Origin: Hyphomicrobium sp. LHD-15
GTDB taxonomy: Bacteria > Pseudomonadota > Alphaproteobacteria > Rhizobiales > Hyphomicrobiaceae
Assembly: GCF_031157355.1 (NCBI RefSeq)
Contig: NZ_JAVIFT010000006.1
Span: 62,001 to 126,000, forward strand
DNA: 64,000 nucleotides
Reading direction: 5' to 3'
Positions 1-9,224 of this stretch are shown here, piece after piece. Both the position numbers and the translations under genes were made by a program. Positions within the stretch are counted from its first letter, which is position 1. Each line of letters begins with the position of its first letter. A model generated the notes under the pieces. That model was not told the origin of the DNA. It did not search any database and saw nothing but the letters and a program-made list of their open reading frames with translations.

Positions 1-882
1 GCACATGAAACGCTCGACATCGCACCTGGAACGCGCGCTACGCGCCAGGTGCTGGCGCTTTCGCATCCGGGACTTCTGGTAATCCGCCGCGCCTACGACA
101 CCAAGGGCAAGCGCTTCCCCGCGACCATTCCCGTCGACGAGGTCCGCCGCCTCAAGACCTTCCTCGGCCGCACGACGGAAGAGAACGCCTGGCGCGTCGT
201 CATCGTGGACCGCGCCGACGAGCTGAACGTCAGCGCCGCCAACGCGCTCCTGAAGTCTCTGGAGGAGCCGCCGCCGCGCACGGTGTTCCTGCTGATCTCG
301 TCGGCGCCTGGCCGCCTCTTGGTGACGATCCGTTCCCGGGTCCGCACCCTCGATCTTGCTCCCCTGGCTGACGAGCCGCTGAAACGCGCCGTCTCGCAGG
401 CCTTTGCCGGCAGTGGCGAGGAGGTTGGGGGCGGGGCGCCGCAGCCGTCGGAATGGGACCGGCTCGCGCGCCTGTCCGGGGGCAGCGTGCGCCGGCTGCT
501 GTCGCTCCACGCCGCCAAGGGCCTCGTGCTGCACGACCGGATTTCCGCGATATTGGGCAGCCTGCCGGCCGTCGATTGGGGCACGGTTCACACCCTTGCG
601 GACGAGCTGTCGGGGCAGGCCGCCGACCAGCGCTACGAGCTGTTCTTCGAGCTACTGATGGACGCCATCGCCAGGCTGGTAAACGCCGAGGCGCGTGGGG
701 AGGGGCCTCCCGCTGAGATCTCCCTGGCGCGCCGCCTGATTGGGCCGGCTCGGCTTGCCACCTGGGCCGGCTTGTGGGAAAGAGTGGCCGCGGACAAGGC
801 CGAAACGGCCGCCTTGAACCTCGACCGGCGCGCCTTGATTTTAGACGTCTTTGCGCGCCTCGAGGCTGCCGCGCGCGGCTGA
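1..882 (+). CDS. holB: DNA polymerase III subunit delta' (5' end outside window)
   Basis: Clamp-loader subunit of the replicative polymerase; loads the beta clamp together with delta and gamma/tau. The reading frame is open from base 1, so the N-terminus lies to the left of the window; the GTG at 49 is internal. Visible AAA+ features include a hydrophobic strand ending in VVIVDRADELN (Walker-B region) and the delta'-typical stretch NALLKSLEEPP followed by a sensor-like segment ending in TIRSRVRTLDL. A C-terminal helical collar domain follows. The neighbours metG, tatD and an MBL hydrolase downstream are the standard alphaproteobacterial order (tmk-holB-metG-tatD). The identification is secure; only the start is missing. 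Confidence 0.93.
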   Translation, partial: AHETLDIAPGTRATRQVLALSHPGLLVIRRAYDTKGKRFPATIPVDEVRRLKTFLGRTTEENAWRVVIVDRADELNVSAANALLKSLEEPPPRTVFLLISSAPGRLLVTIRSRVRTLDLAPLADEPLKRAVSQAFAGSGEEVGGGAPQPSEWDRLARLSGGSVRRLLSLHAAKGLVLHDRISAILGSLPAVDWGTVHTLADELSGQAADQRYELFFELLMDAIARLVNAEARGEGPPAEISLARRLIGPARLATWAGLWERVAADKAETAALNLDRRALILDVFARLEAAARG

Positions 883-1051
883 GTGCCGTAACCTGAGTGC
901 CGCCCGACAACGGAAAGCCTGCTCGACCATGCCCCGGCTGCCCAGAATGCCAAAGCGCCCGATCCGAATGTGACGGATATCCCCGCACCTTCGGCATCCT
1001 GAACCATTGGCCATTCACAACCGGACGACGGAAAGTCCCCAACGAGGTCTC

Positions 1052-2671
1052 ATGAGCGGGCGAGAGAAATTCTACATCACGACGGCGATCTCCTATCCGA
1101 ACGGCGTGCCCCACATCGGCCACGCCTACGAGGCCATCGCCTCCGACGCCATCGCGCGCTTCGAGCGCCTCGACGGCAAGGACGTGTTTTTCCTGACGGG
1201 CACCGACGAGCACGGCCTCAAGATGAAGCAGACGGCGGTGAAGGAGGGTCTTGAGCCGCTCGCGCTGGCCGACCGCAACGCGGCCCGCTTCATCGAGATG
1301 GCGGCGACGCTTGGTCTCTCCAACGACGATTTCATCCGCACCACGGAGCCGCGGCACTACGAGGCCTGCGCCGAGATCTGGCGGCGCATGGAAAAGGCCG
1401 GCGATATCTTCAAGAAGAAGTACGGCGGTTGGTACTCGGTGCGCGACGAGACCTACTACAAGGAAAGCGAAACCGAGGTGCGGGACGGCGTGCGTTACGC
1501 GACGCCGACCGGAACGCCGGTCGAGTGGACCGAGGAGGAGACCTACTTCTTCCGCCTCTCGGCCTACGAGGAGCGCCTGCTCGCACACTACGAGGCGAAC
1601 CCGGATTTCATTCTGCCGATCGAGCGCCGCAACGAGGTGGTGAGCTTCGTCAAGAGTGGCCTCGAAGACCTTTCGATTTCGCGCTCGACGCTCGATTGGG
1701 GCATTCCGGTTCCCGATGCGCCGGGTCACGTCATGTACGTTTGGGTCGATGCGCTGACCAACTACGTGACCGCAACCGGCCTCTTGAACACGCCGAAAGG
1801 CAACCGCGCCGATTTCTGGCCGGCGGATGTGCACGTCATCGGCAAGGACATCGTGCGCTTCCACGCAGTCTACTGGCCGGCGTTCCTGCTGTCGGCCGGC
1901 ATTGAGCTGCCGAAGCGGATCTTCTCGCACGGGTTCGTGCTGAACAAGGGCGAGAAGATGTCGAAGTCGGTCGGCAACGTCGTCGATCCGTTCGATCTCG
2001 TGCGGGCATATGGCCGCGACCAGCTGCGCTATTTCTTCCTGCGCGAAGTGATGTTCGGCCAGGACGGAAACTATTCGTCCGAAGCCATCGCCAATCGCAT
2101 CAACGCCGATCTGGCCAACAACCTCGGCAATCTCGCGCAGCGTTCGCTGTCGATGATCTACAAGAACTGCGACGGCAAAATTCCTGAGCCGGGCGAGCTG
2201 AGCGACGCCGACAAGGCCATCCTCGCTGCCGCCGATGCGCTTTACGGCGAAACACGCAGCGCGATGGATAAGCAGGCTGTCACCCGCTATCTCGACGCGG
2301 TGTGGAGCGTGATCGCGGATGCGAACCGCTACTTCGCGGCGGAGGAGCCGTGGGCGAAAAAGAAAACCGATCCGAAACGCATGGAGACTATCCTCTATGT
2401 GACGGCCGAGATCGTGCGTCAGTTCGGAATTCTCGCCCAGCCGGCCATGCCGGAGCTGGCGGGCAAGCTGCTCGATCTTCTGCTCCCGGCGGATGGCGAG
2501 AGCCGCGCGTTCGCCAAGCTGGGTGAAGCCGGCCGTTTGGTGCCGGGCACGCCGATCCCCGAGCCGCAGGGCGTCTTCCCGCGCTACGTCGATCCCGACG
2601 AAGCCGCAAAGGCGTCTCCGGCGCCGAAGCAGCCGAAACCGAAAAAGGGCGACAAGCCCGAGCCGGCCTGA
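1052..2671 (+). CDS. metG: Methionyl-tRNA synthetase
   Basis: Class I aminoacyl-tRNA synthetase that charges tRNA-Met for initiation and elongation. The protein is 539 residues. The HIGH signature is at residues 21-24 ([12 protein letters not shown]) and KMSKS near residue 305 ([10 protein letters not shown]). The C-terminus ends in a Lys/Pro-rich tail and lacks the extra dimerisation domain of the long E. coli-type enzyme. The ATG at 1052 is chosen because AGG lies just upstream and [10 protein letters not shown] is a typical N-terminus; an in-frame ATG at 1007 would add 15 atypical residues. A 139-base gap containing hairpins separates it from tatD. Confidence 0.97.
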   Translation: MSGREKFYITTAISYPNGVPHIGHAYEAIASDAIARFERLDGKDVFFLTGTDEHGLKMKQTAVKEGLEPLALADRNAARFIEMAATLGLSNDDFIRTTEPRHYEACAEIWRRMEKAGDIFKKKYGGWYSVRDETYYKESETEVRDGVRYATPTGTPVEWTEEETYFFRLSAYEERLLAHYEANPDFILPIERRNEVVSFVKSGLEDLSISRSTLDWGIPVPDAPGHVMYVWVDALTNYVTATGLLNTPKGNRADFWPADVHVIGKDIVRFHAVYWPAFLLSAGIELPKRIFSHGFVLNKGEKMSKSVGNVVDPFDLVRAYGRDQLRYFFLREVMFGQDGNYSSEAIANRINADLANNLGNLAQRSLSMIYKNCDGKIPEPGELSDADKAILAAADALYGETRSAMDKQAVTRYLDAVWSVIADANRYFAAEEPWAKKKTDPKRMETILYVTAEIVRQFGILAQPAMPELAGKLLDLLLPADGESRAFAKLGEAGRLVPGTPIPEPQGVFPRYVDPDEAAKASPAPKQPKPKKGDKPEPA

Positions 2672-2770
2672 GCCTGTGCACGAGCCCTCTCTCCACTGGA
2701 AGAGGGTCAGTGTGAAGGGACTTGGGTGCGCACCGACGATTGTAATGACCTTGAGGGCGAGGCCGCGCCG

Positions 2771-2792
2771 ACCTCTCCGCAAGGGGAGAGGT
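2771..2792. repeat. Intergenic palindrome between metG and tatD
   Basis: A perfect 8-bp inverted repeat (ACCTCTCC / GGAGAGGT) with a six-base loop. A weaker CCCTCT...AGAGGG pair lies about 80 bases upstream (2685-2706). It resembles the short REP-like hairpins common between alphaproteobacterial genes. There is no T-tract, so it is not called a terminator; it could stabilise the metG mRNA end. Confidence 0.5.
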
Positions 2793-2810
2793 GAAGTAGG
2801 GCGGAGTTCA

Positions 2811-3614
2811 ATGCTGGTCGATCACCACTGCCACCTGGATTTTCCCGAGTTCGCACCCGACCTCGATGGCGTCGTCTCGCGCGCGAAAGCTGCGGGCGTC
2901 GCCACGATGGTGACGATCTCGACGCGCATCCGCAAGTTCGATCAGATCCTGGCCGTCGCCGAACGCTTCGATGACGTCTATTGCTCGGTCGGCACCCATC
3001 CCCACAATGCCGACGAGGAACGCGGGATCCCCACGAGCGAGATCATCGCACTCTCGCGGCACCCAAAGGTCGTCGCTATCGGCGAGGCGGGCCTCGACTA
3101 TTACTACAAAAACGGCAGCCCCGAAGCGCAGGCTGAAGGCTTCCGCGCACATATCGCGGCCGCGCGCGAGACCGGATTGCCGCTCGAAATCCACACCCGC
3201 GATGCCGACGCCGATACGCTCGCGCTGCTCGAAGACGAGCACAAGAACGGCGCGTTTCCTGCCGTGCTTCATTGCTACACCGGCGGGCGCGACTTGGCGC
3301 TGCGCGCCGTCGAGCTTGGGCTCTATGTGTCGTTCTCGGGCGTGATCAGCTTCAAGAAGACGGAAGCCCTGCAGGACATCGCCCGCGAAGTTCCGCTCGA
3401 TCGCATTCTGGTCGAGACCGACGCGCCGTTCCTCGCCCCCGTTCCCTATCGCGGAAAAACCAACGAGCCGGCCTATGTCGTGCACACGGCAGCCGCGCTC
3501 GCTCGCATTCGCGGCGTGTCCGAAGCCGAGATCGCGCGCGCGACGACTGACAACTTCTTCCGCCTCTACACCAAGGCGAAGCGCCCGCAAGAGAACGGGG
3601 CCGTCGCTTCATGA
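2811..3614 (+). CDS. tatD: TatD family metal-dependent DNase
   Basis: Metal-dependent hydrolase of the TatD family (3'-5' exonuclease / DNA repair type). It has 267 residues, the usual family length. Motifs seen: the N-terminal metal-binding HxH in MLVDHHCHLDF, GEAGLDYYY with the metal-bridging Glu, LHCYTGG, and the C-terminal VETDAPFLAP aspartate. The ATG at 2811 has a GGAG ribosome-binding site upstream and begins exactly at the conserved N-terminus, although the frame stays open further upstream. Its stop overlaps the start of the next gene (ATGA), so the two are translationally coupled. Confidence 0.94.
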   Translation: MLVDHHCHLDFPEFAPDLDGVVSRAKAAGVATMVTISTRIRKFDQILAVAERFDDVYCSVGTHPHNADEERGIPTSEIIALSRHPKVVAIGEAGLDYYYKNGSPEAQAEGFRAHIAAARETGLPLEIHTRDADADTLALLEDEHKNGAFPAVLHCYTGGRDLALRAVELGLYVSFSGVISFKKTEALQDIAREVPLDRILVETDAPFLAPVPYRGKTNEPAYVVHTAAALARIRGVSEAEIARATTDNFFRLYTKAKRPQENGAVAS

Positions 3615-4411
3615 GCTACCGTTTCACCATTCTCGGTTGCGGGTCTTCCGGAGGTGTGCCGCGCATCGGCGCCATGTGGGGGAAGTGCGATCCGACCAAC
3701 CCCAAGAACCGCCGCCGCCGCTGCGCCATGCTTGTCGAGCGGCGCGGGCCAGGCGGGGTCACGAGCGTGCTGATCGACACGCCGCCGGATCTGCGCGAGC
3801 AGCTTTTGAGCGTGCGCGCCGACGCGTTGGATGCGGTGCTGTTCACCCACGATCACGCCGACCACACCCACGGCATCGACGATCTGCGCATGGTCGCCTA
3901 CGCCATGAAAAGCCGCGTGCCGTGCTATTTCGATCCGGTGACGCGCCATAGCCTCGTCACCCGTTTTTCCTATTGCTTCGAGACGCCGGCAGGCTCCACC
4001 TATCCGCCGATCCTGGTCCCGAAAACATTGACGGCCGGCGAGCCGGTCACGATCGAAGGCGCAGGCGGCCCGATCGAGGCGTTGCCGATCCGCCAGTTCC
4101 ACGGCGACATCGAAAGCCTCGGTTTCCGCTTCGGAGACGTGGCTTATTCGCCGGACGTTTCGGCGTTGCCGCTCGATTCAATCCCTCTGCTGGAGGATCT
4201 CGATCTCTGGATCATCGATGCGCTGCGCTACACGCCGCATCCGAGCCACTTCTCGCTTAAGGAAGCGTTGGAGCACATCGGGAGGCTGCGCGCGAAACGC
4301 GCCGTGCTGACCCACATGACGGGCGATCTCGATTACGACGCGCTACGTCGTGAGCTGCCCGATCACATCGAGCCCGCCTACGACAACATGGTCATTGAAA
4401 TTAGACCATGA
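3611..4411 (+). CDS. MBL-fold metallo-hydrolase (PhnP-like)
   Basis: A metallo-beta-lactamase-fold hydrolase of the PhnP / RNase Z-related branch. The HxHxDH zinc motif is visible as FTHDHADHTHG near residue 80, with later metal ligands in FHGDIESLGFRFGD and THMTGDLDYD. The substrate is not known; phosphodiester hydrolysis is an inference from the branch. It overlaps tatD by ATGA, and tatD-MBL pairs recur in alphaproteobacteria. Its last codons and TGA stop lie inside a dispersed palindromic repeat that begins at 4404. Confidence 0.88.
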   Translation: MSYRFTILGCGSSGGVPRIGAMWGKCDPTNPKNRRRRCAMLVERRGPGGVTSVLIDTPPDLREQLLSVRADALDAVLFTHDHADHTHGIDDLRMVAYAMKSRVPCYFDPVTRHSLVTRFSYCFETPAGSTYPPILVPKTLTAGEPVTIEGAGGPIEALPIRQFHGDIESLGFRFGDVAYSPDVSALPLDSIPLLEDLDLWIIDALRYTPHPSHFSLKEALEHIGRLRAKRAVLTHMTGDLDYDALRRELPDHIEPAYDNMVIEIRP

Positions 4412-4467
4412 TCGCTTCAGACCTTATCAGTCCGAAGCGTGAATCATCGGTCTCATCAGAGACCTAG
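4404..4467. repeat. Dispersed palindromic repeat, copy 1
   Basis: A roughly 64-bp imperfect palindrome starting GACCATGATCGCTTC and closing GTCCGAAGCGTGAATCATC, then GGTCTCAT and a short gacc/ctag end. The arms of about 16-17 bp flank a loop containing TTATCA. It matches copies at 23.4 kb and 54.9 kb almost base for base. It contains the stop codon of the upstream hydrolase gene. REP-like; no transposase is nearby. Confidence 0.85.
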
Positions 4468-4492
4468 CTAGCGAACGTCCAAAGCTGAGGCG

Positions 4493-5251
4493 TCAGGCGT
4501 CGTTGCTGGCGGCGAGCTGGGCAGCCGATTCCGCCGGCGGCTCGAAATGCACGAGCGTGCCGTTGTCCGTAGCCGCAGCCGAAAGCAGCGGAAGCGCGAA
4601 CGCCGCGACCGCGCTCGGATCGGAAAGCTTCGCCTTGTCCTCGCCCGGAAAAGCCTTCGCGCGCAGCCCCGTCCGCATCGGGCCGGGATCGAGCAGGTTG
4701 ACGTGCACACCCGTGTTGGCGACTTCGTGCGCATAGGTTTTTGCCAGCGCCTCGAGCCCGGCCTTCGAGACCGCGTAAGGTCCCCAGTAGGCGAGATCGC
4801 CGGAAGCTTCGGCCGCCGTCACGAACAGCGCGCGCCCCGCGTCCGAGCGCTTGAGCAGCGGATCGAGCGTCCGGATCAGACGCCAGTTCGCCGAGAGATT
4901 GATGTCGAGAACTTGCTGCCAGGCGTCAGCGGTGACGTGGGGCAGCGGCGAGAGCGAGCCCAGGATTCCCCCCGCAGCCACCAGAATGTCGAGCTTGCCC
5001 CAGCGCTGGAACAGAACCGGTCCCAGTTGGTCGATGCGATCGGCGGCCTTGAGATCCAGCTTCAGAATGGTGGCCTTGCCGCCGATGGCCCGGATCTCGT
5101 CGTCGAGGTCTTCGAGGGCTCCGGCGCTGCGCGCGCAGACGACCACATGCGCGCCTTCGCGGGCGAGCGCGAGGGCAAACGCCCGGCCGAGGCCGCGCGA
5201 CGCTCCGGTGACGAGGGCGATACGATCCTTGAAGCGCGGGCGGGAGGACAT
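4493..5251 (-). CDS. Short-chain dehydrogenase/reductase (YciK-like)
   Basis: NAD(P)-dependent Rossmann-fold oxidoreductase of the SDR family, 252 residues, resembling YciK-type proteins of unknown substrate. Seen: the cofactor glycine motif TGASRGLG near residue 18, a DLKAADRID segment for the adenine pocket, and the YxxxK pair in GPYAVSKAG. The position about 13 residues before the Tyr, normally the catalytic Ser, reads VTAAEAS, so the usual serine is replaced by alanine. Start at 5251: GGGCGGG context and the family-typical N-terminus; upstream codons look non-coding. Separated from purF by a terminator, so it has its own promoter. Confidence 0.88.
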   Translation of the reverse strand: MSSRPRFKDRIALVTGASRGLGRAFALALAREGAHVVVCARSAGALEDLDDEIRAIGGKATILKLDLKAADRIDQLGPVLFQRWGKLDILVAAGGILGSLSPLPHVTADAWQQVLDINLSANWRLIRTLDPLLKRSDAGRALFVTAAEASGDLAYWGPYAVSKAGLEALAKTYAHEVANTGVHVNLLDPGPMRTGLRAKAFPGEDKAKLSDPSAVAAFALPLLSAAATDNGTLVHFEPPAESAAQLAASNDA

Positions 5252-5460
5252 GGTTTGGTGTCTTTGATGTCTTGTTGCGAGCCGAGGCACGACTGTAGGC
5301 GCAGAGGCCGGGAGGAGAGTAGTGCAGTCTCGGCGATTAGTTTCCAAGAGAAAAGGATATTGGTCGGATACTGCAGGCGCGAAAGGAGAAATCAAAAGGC
5401 TGATGCAAGTCAGGCCGGGAGCAGCGGCCCTTCTGAACACTGAGCAAAGGCCTCGAAAGC

Positions 5461-5488
5461 AAAACGGGCACCCGTTTCCAGGTGCCCG
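5461..5488 (-). terminator. Rho-independent terminator of purF
   Basis: On the minus strand an 8-bp perfect stem CGGGCACC / GGTGCCCG with an eight-base loop is followed by TTTT. It lies about 30 bases after the purF stop, in the correct orientation to end the dnaB-to-purF transcription units. Confidence 0.8.
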
Positions 5489-5519
5489 TCGAAAACGAGG
5501 CTTATCAAGCCTGATCGCG

Positions 5520-7037
5520 TTAACCCACTTCCGCCAGAAGCGAGAGCTGGCGCGTCCCGGCCAAGCCGTTCTGGTCGGTGAGCTCCGTCGGGTATTCGCC
5601 GGTGAAGCAATGATCGGTGAACTGCGGCGCCCGTGAATCGCGACCCTCGTAGCCGACGGCGCGATAGATACCGTCAACCGACAGGAACGACAGGCTGTCC
5701 GCGCCCATGAACGCGCGCATGCCTTCGAGGTCGTAATTGGCGGCCAGCAGCGCCTTCTTGCTCGGCGTGTCGATGCCGTAATAGTCCGAGTGCGTGATCG
5801 GTGGCGACGAGATGCGCATATGCACCTCCTTCGCGCCCGCTTCGTACATCAGCTGAACGATCTTCTTCGAGGTGGTGCCGCGCACGACGCTGTCGTCGAT
5901 CAGCACGATGCGCTTGCCGCGGATGACGCCCGCGTTCGCCGAGTGCTTGAGCTTGACGCCGAGCGCGCGGATCTGCTGCTCGGGCTCGATGAAGGTGCGG
6001 CCCACGTAGTGGTTGCGGATGATGCCGAGCTCGAACGGGATGCCGGATTCACGCGCGAAACCGATCGCCGCCGGAACGCCCGAGTCAGGGATCGGCACGA
6101 TGACGTCGGCATCGACCGGCGTCTCGCGGGCAAGCTGCACGCCCATCTGCTGGCGAACGTCGTAGACCGAGCGGCCGCCGATGATGCTGTCGGGGCGGGC
6201 GAAGTAGATGTATTCGAAGATGCAGGGCCGGGCCGGGCGGCGCGGATAGGGGCGATGGCTTTCGAGGCCGGCTTCGGTGATGACGACGACCTCGCCGTTC
6301 TCCACTTCGCGCAGGAACTCGGCGCCGACGATATCGAGCGCGCAGGTCTCTGAGGCGAGCACGTAAGCGTCACCCAGACGGCCGATGACGAGCGGGCGGA
6401 TACCGACCGGATCGCGTGCGCCGATCAGCATGTCGTTGGTGAGCGCTACGAGAGCCCAGGCGCCTTCGATCTGCCGCGTCGCCTCGACGAAGCGCTCGAC
6501 CATGCGCCGCTTCTTGGACCGGGAGAGGAGGTGGAGGATGACCTCGGTGTCGGAGGTCGACGGGAAGATCGCGCCGGAACTGATCAGCTCCTGGCGGAGC
6601 GTGAGGGCGTTGGTGAGGTTGCCGTTGTGGGCGACGGCGAAGCCGCCGGTGTCGATGTCCGCATAAAGCGGCTGGACGTTCTTGAGGGCCGGCTCGCCGG
6701 TCGTGGAGTAGCGGTTGTGCCCGACCGCCATGCTGCCCTTGAGGCGGTGGATGACGCCGGCTTCGTTGAAGTTGTCGCCGACGAGGCCGAGGCGGCGCTC
6801 CGAATGGAACTGCTTGCCGTCGTAGCTGACGATGCCGGCTGCTTCCTGGCCGCGATGCTGCAGCGCGTGCAAGCCGAGCGCCGTGATAGCGGCTGCCTCG
6901 GGGTGCCCAAAAACGCCAAAGACCCCGCACTCTTCGCGGAGTCTATCGTCGCCCATCCGAGACAGGCCGAAATCTGGAAATTTGTCGCCCTCGCTATCGA
7001 GAGCCTGCTCACTTTCATGAGCATGATCGTGCGCCAT
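5520..7037 (-). CDS. purF: Amidophosphoribosyltransferase
   Basis: First committed step of purine synthesis: PRPP plus glutamine to phosphoribosylamine. It has 505 residues. The N-terminal Ntn glutaminase begins at a Cys around residue 37 (EECGVFGVFGH), so about 36 residues form a propeptide that must be removed to free the catalytic Cys. GHNRYSTTGE and AHNGNLTN are glutaminase motifs; VLIDDSVVRGTTS is the PRPP loop. The C-terminal DHCFTGEYP has one Cys only, suggesting no Bacillus-type Fe-S cluster. Start at 7037 is supported by GGGAGG. cvpA lies upstream on the same strand, the classic purine-locus pair. Confidence 0.96.
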   Translation of the reverse strand: MAHDHAHESEQALDSEGDKFPDFGLSRMGDDRLREECGVFGVFGHPEAAAITALGLHALQHRGQEAAGIVSYDGKQFHSERRLGLVGDNFNEAGVIHRLKGSMAVGHNRYSTTGEPALKNVQPLYADIDTGGFAVAHNGNLTNALTLRQELISSGAIFPSTSDTEVILHLLSRSKKRRMVERFVEATRQIEGAWALVALTNDMLIGARDPVGIRPLVIGRLGDAYVLASETCALDIVGAEFLREVENGEVVVITEAGLESHRPYPRRPARPCIFEYIYFARPDSIIGGRSVYDVRQQMGVQLARETPVDADVIVPIPDSGVPAAIGFARESGIPFELGIIRNHYVGRTFIEPEQQIRALGVKLKHSANAGVIRGKRIVLIDDSVVRGTTSKKIVQLMYEAGAKEVHMRISSPPITHSDYYGIDTPSKKALLAANYDLEGMRAFMGADSLSFLSVDGIYRAVGYEGRDSRAPQFTDHCFTGEYPTELTDQNGLAGTRQLSLLAEVG

Positions 7038-7230
7038 GGCTGCCTCCCGCTAAAGCATCCGCCGCAACTGCTACGCGATACAAAGCGCAACGGGTGCTAG
7101 TCGCACGCTACCGGGGGGAAAGCCCCGCCGTTGCATGCGCGGAATATATGATAATCGCGCGACCGTTAAAGAGCTTTGTTGCAGACTGGTTGTGAATGTC
7201 GCGGATCTGTCACCAGCTGGCGCATCGAGG

Positions 7231-7782
7231 TTACTGCGCAGGCGGCTCGGCCGGGGCCGCCGGCTGCGACAGACTGGTCGGCATATAGGTTTCGAGCACA
7301 CCCCGGATCACGTTGCCGGTAGAGCGGATATAGGGCGTGGACAGACCGTCGCGAACCCACGGCAGGTGGTTCTGCTCGTCCGGAACGAACGAGGCGTAGA
7401 ACATATAGGGAATAACGACCAGCAGGAACCCGCGGGCAAGCCCGAACAGGAAGCCCAGGATGCGGTCGATCATGCCGACGCTGCTATCCAGGATCGCATC
7501 CGAGATTCGGGCCGTGATCAGGTGCACAATAATGAGCACGATCAAGAAGATGACAGCTCCGATCGCGATCTGCGCGACCGCCACCTGTGTGTTGAGCTGG
7601 GCGGCCATGTCCTCGGCCACCTTCTTGTGATTGAGCACGAAATAGAGGGTGGCGCCGGCAGCCGCGATCCACGACAGGATCGACATCAGCTCACGCGTCA
7701 ACCCCCGGTACATCGCGAGGAGCGCGGAAATAAAGCAGACCGCGAGCACGGCGGCGTCGAGATAGGTCAGCGGCCCGATCAT
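7231..7782 (-). CDS. cvpA: CvpA family membrane protein
   Basis: Small inner-membrane protein of the CvpA (colicin V production) family, 183 residues. Four hydrophobic segments are visible, beginning with LDAAVLAVCFISALLAMYRG and including IAIGAVIFLIVLIIVHLI. The family signature RGLTRELMSI follows the first segment. The C-terminus is Pro/Ala-rich and polar. It sits between radA and purF on the minus strand; cvpA-purF linkage is widespread, though its molecular role is not settled. A 193-base gap before purF suggests purF could also have its own promoter. Confidence 0.9.
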   Translation of the reverse strand: MIGPLTYLDAAVLAVCFISALLAMYRGLTRELMSILSWIAAAGATLYFVLNHKKVAEDMAAQLNTQVAVAQIAIGAVIFLIVLIIVHLITARISDAILDSSVGMIDRILGFLFGLARGFLLVVIPYMFYASFVPDEQNHLPWVRDGLSTPYIRSTGNVIRGVLETYMPTSLSQPAAPAEPPAQ

Positions 7783-7844
7783 GGTCTAGGCTCCTCCGGA
7801 TATGGGAAGCGTTGGTGGCACGGTTTGTAAGTATCCCTGGCCGT

Positions 7845-9221
7845 TCAGTCGCATGGCAGAAGCCCCTCCGCAAGCTCCTTGAGATGGCTGATCCGCTGAA
7901 GCCCGATCTTGGCGCCGTCGGCGGAAAGGTCTCCGGCGGCCGGAATGACGGCGTCTGTGAACCCGAGCTTGGCGGCTTCCTTGAGGCGAAGACCCATGTG
8001 GGGGGAGGCCCGCACGGCACCGGACAGCGAAATTTCACCGAAATGGATCTGCTGGGGATCGAGCGCGTGGTTGGCGAGCGAGGAGAGCAGCGCCGCAGCC
8101 GCCGCGAGGTCTGCCGCCGGCTCCACGATCCGAAGCCCGCCGGCCACATTGAGGTAAACGTCGTGCTGTGCGAACGAGACGCCGCAGCGCGCCTCCAGCA
8201 CCGCGATCAGCATCGAGAGCCGGCTCTGCTCCCAGCCGACCACGGCGCGTCGCGGTGTGCCGAGGCCCGACTGCGCGACCAGCGCCTGGATCTCGACCAG
8301 GATCGGCCGCGTGCCTTCCATGCCGGCGAACACCGCGGTGCCGGGAGTTGTGGCATCGCGCTCGCCGAGGAACAATTCGGACGGGTTGGCGACCTCGCGC
8401 AAGCCGGCGCCCGCCATCTCGAACACCCCGATCTCGTCGGTTGCGCCGAAGCGGTTCTTGGTCGCGCGCAGAATGCGATACGTGTGGCCGCGGTCGCCTT
8501 CGAACGACAGCACCGTATCGACGACGTGCTCGACGGCCTTGGGGCCTGCGATCTGTCCGTCCTTGGTGACATGCCCGACGAGCAGCAACGCGCATCCCGC
8601 CTGCTTGGCGTAGCGCACCAGCGATTGCGTCGCCGCTCGCACCTGGCTGACCGAGCCCGGCGCGGCTTCGAGCGCATCGGTCCACAGCGTCTGGATGGAA
8701 TCGACGACGACGAGATCAATCTTCTTCTCTTCGCCGAGCGTCGCCAGGATGTTGGTCAGGCTGGTTTCCGACGCGAGCGCCACCGGCGCATCCGCGAGCC
8801 CGAGCCGGCTGGCGCGAAGGCGCACCTGCGCGGCGGCCTCTTCGCCCGAGAAATAGATCGCGCGGCGCCCCTTGCGGGCGAGCGCGGCTGCGAGCTGCAA
8901 GAGCAATGTCGATTTGCCGATGCCGGGCTCCCCCGAAATCAGCAGGACCGACCCCGGCACGAGGCCGCCGCCGGTCACGCGATCGAGTTCGGGCATACCA
9001 ATCAGCAGGCGCGGCGCTTCCTCTGGTGCCCCCGCCAGGGATTCGAGCGACAGCGCCCGCCCTTTGCTCGCCTTTGCGAGGCCGGAACCGGGCGGAGGAG
9101 GGGCGCTGACCTCCTCGACGATGGTGTTCCACTCGCCGCACGAGCCGCACTTGCCCGCCCAGCGCGACGAGATCGCTCCGCAACTCTGGCAGACGAAGCT
9201 CGATTTCGCGGCCTTGGCCAT
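7845..9221 (-). CDS. radA: DNA repair protein RadA
   Basis: Hexameric helicase-like RecA paralogue that helps process recombination intermediates. It has 458 residues. The order of parts is an N-terminal four-Cys zinc finger (FVCQSCGAISSRWAGKCGSC), a RecA-like ATPase with Walker A GEPGIGKST, the RadA-specific KNRFG motif (ATKNRFGATDEIG), and a C-terminal Lon-protease-like domain. It starts 3 bases after alr ends, so alr-radA are co-transcribed and probably coupled. Confidence 0.96.
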   Translation of the reverse strand: MAKAAKSSFVCQSCGAISSRWAGKCGSCGEWNTIVEEVSAPPPPGSGLAKASKGRALSLESLAGAPEEAPRLLIGMPELDRVTGGGLVPGSVLLISGEPGIGKSTLLLQLAAALARKGRRAIYFSGEEAAAQVRLRASRLGLADAPVALASETSLTNILATLGEEKKIDLVVVDSIQTLWTDALEAAPGSVSQVRAATQSLVRYAKQAGCALLLVGHVTKDGQIAGPKAVEHVVDTVLSFEGDRGHTYRILRATKNRFGATDEIGVFEMAGAGLREVANPSELFLGERDATTPGTAVFAGMEGTRPILVEIQALVAQSGLGTPRRAVVGWEQSRLSMLIAVLEARCGVSFAQHDVYLNVAGGLRIVEPAADLAAAAALLSSLANHALDPQQIHFGEISLSGAVRASPHMGLRLKEAAKLGFTDAVIPAAGDLSADGAKIGLQRISHLKELAEGLLPCD

Positions 9222-9224
9222 ATC

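Noticed and set aside
230-2782. Very long open frame (850 codons) on the minus strand across holB and metG
   Set aside because: It mirrors two well-identified genes in GC-rich DNA, is Arg/Ala-rich and has no recognisable domain. A shadow frame.
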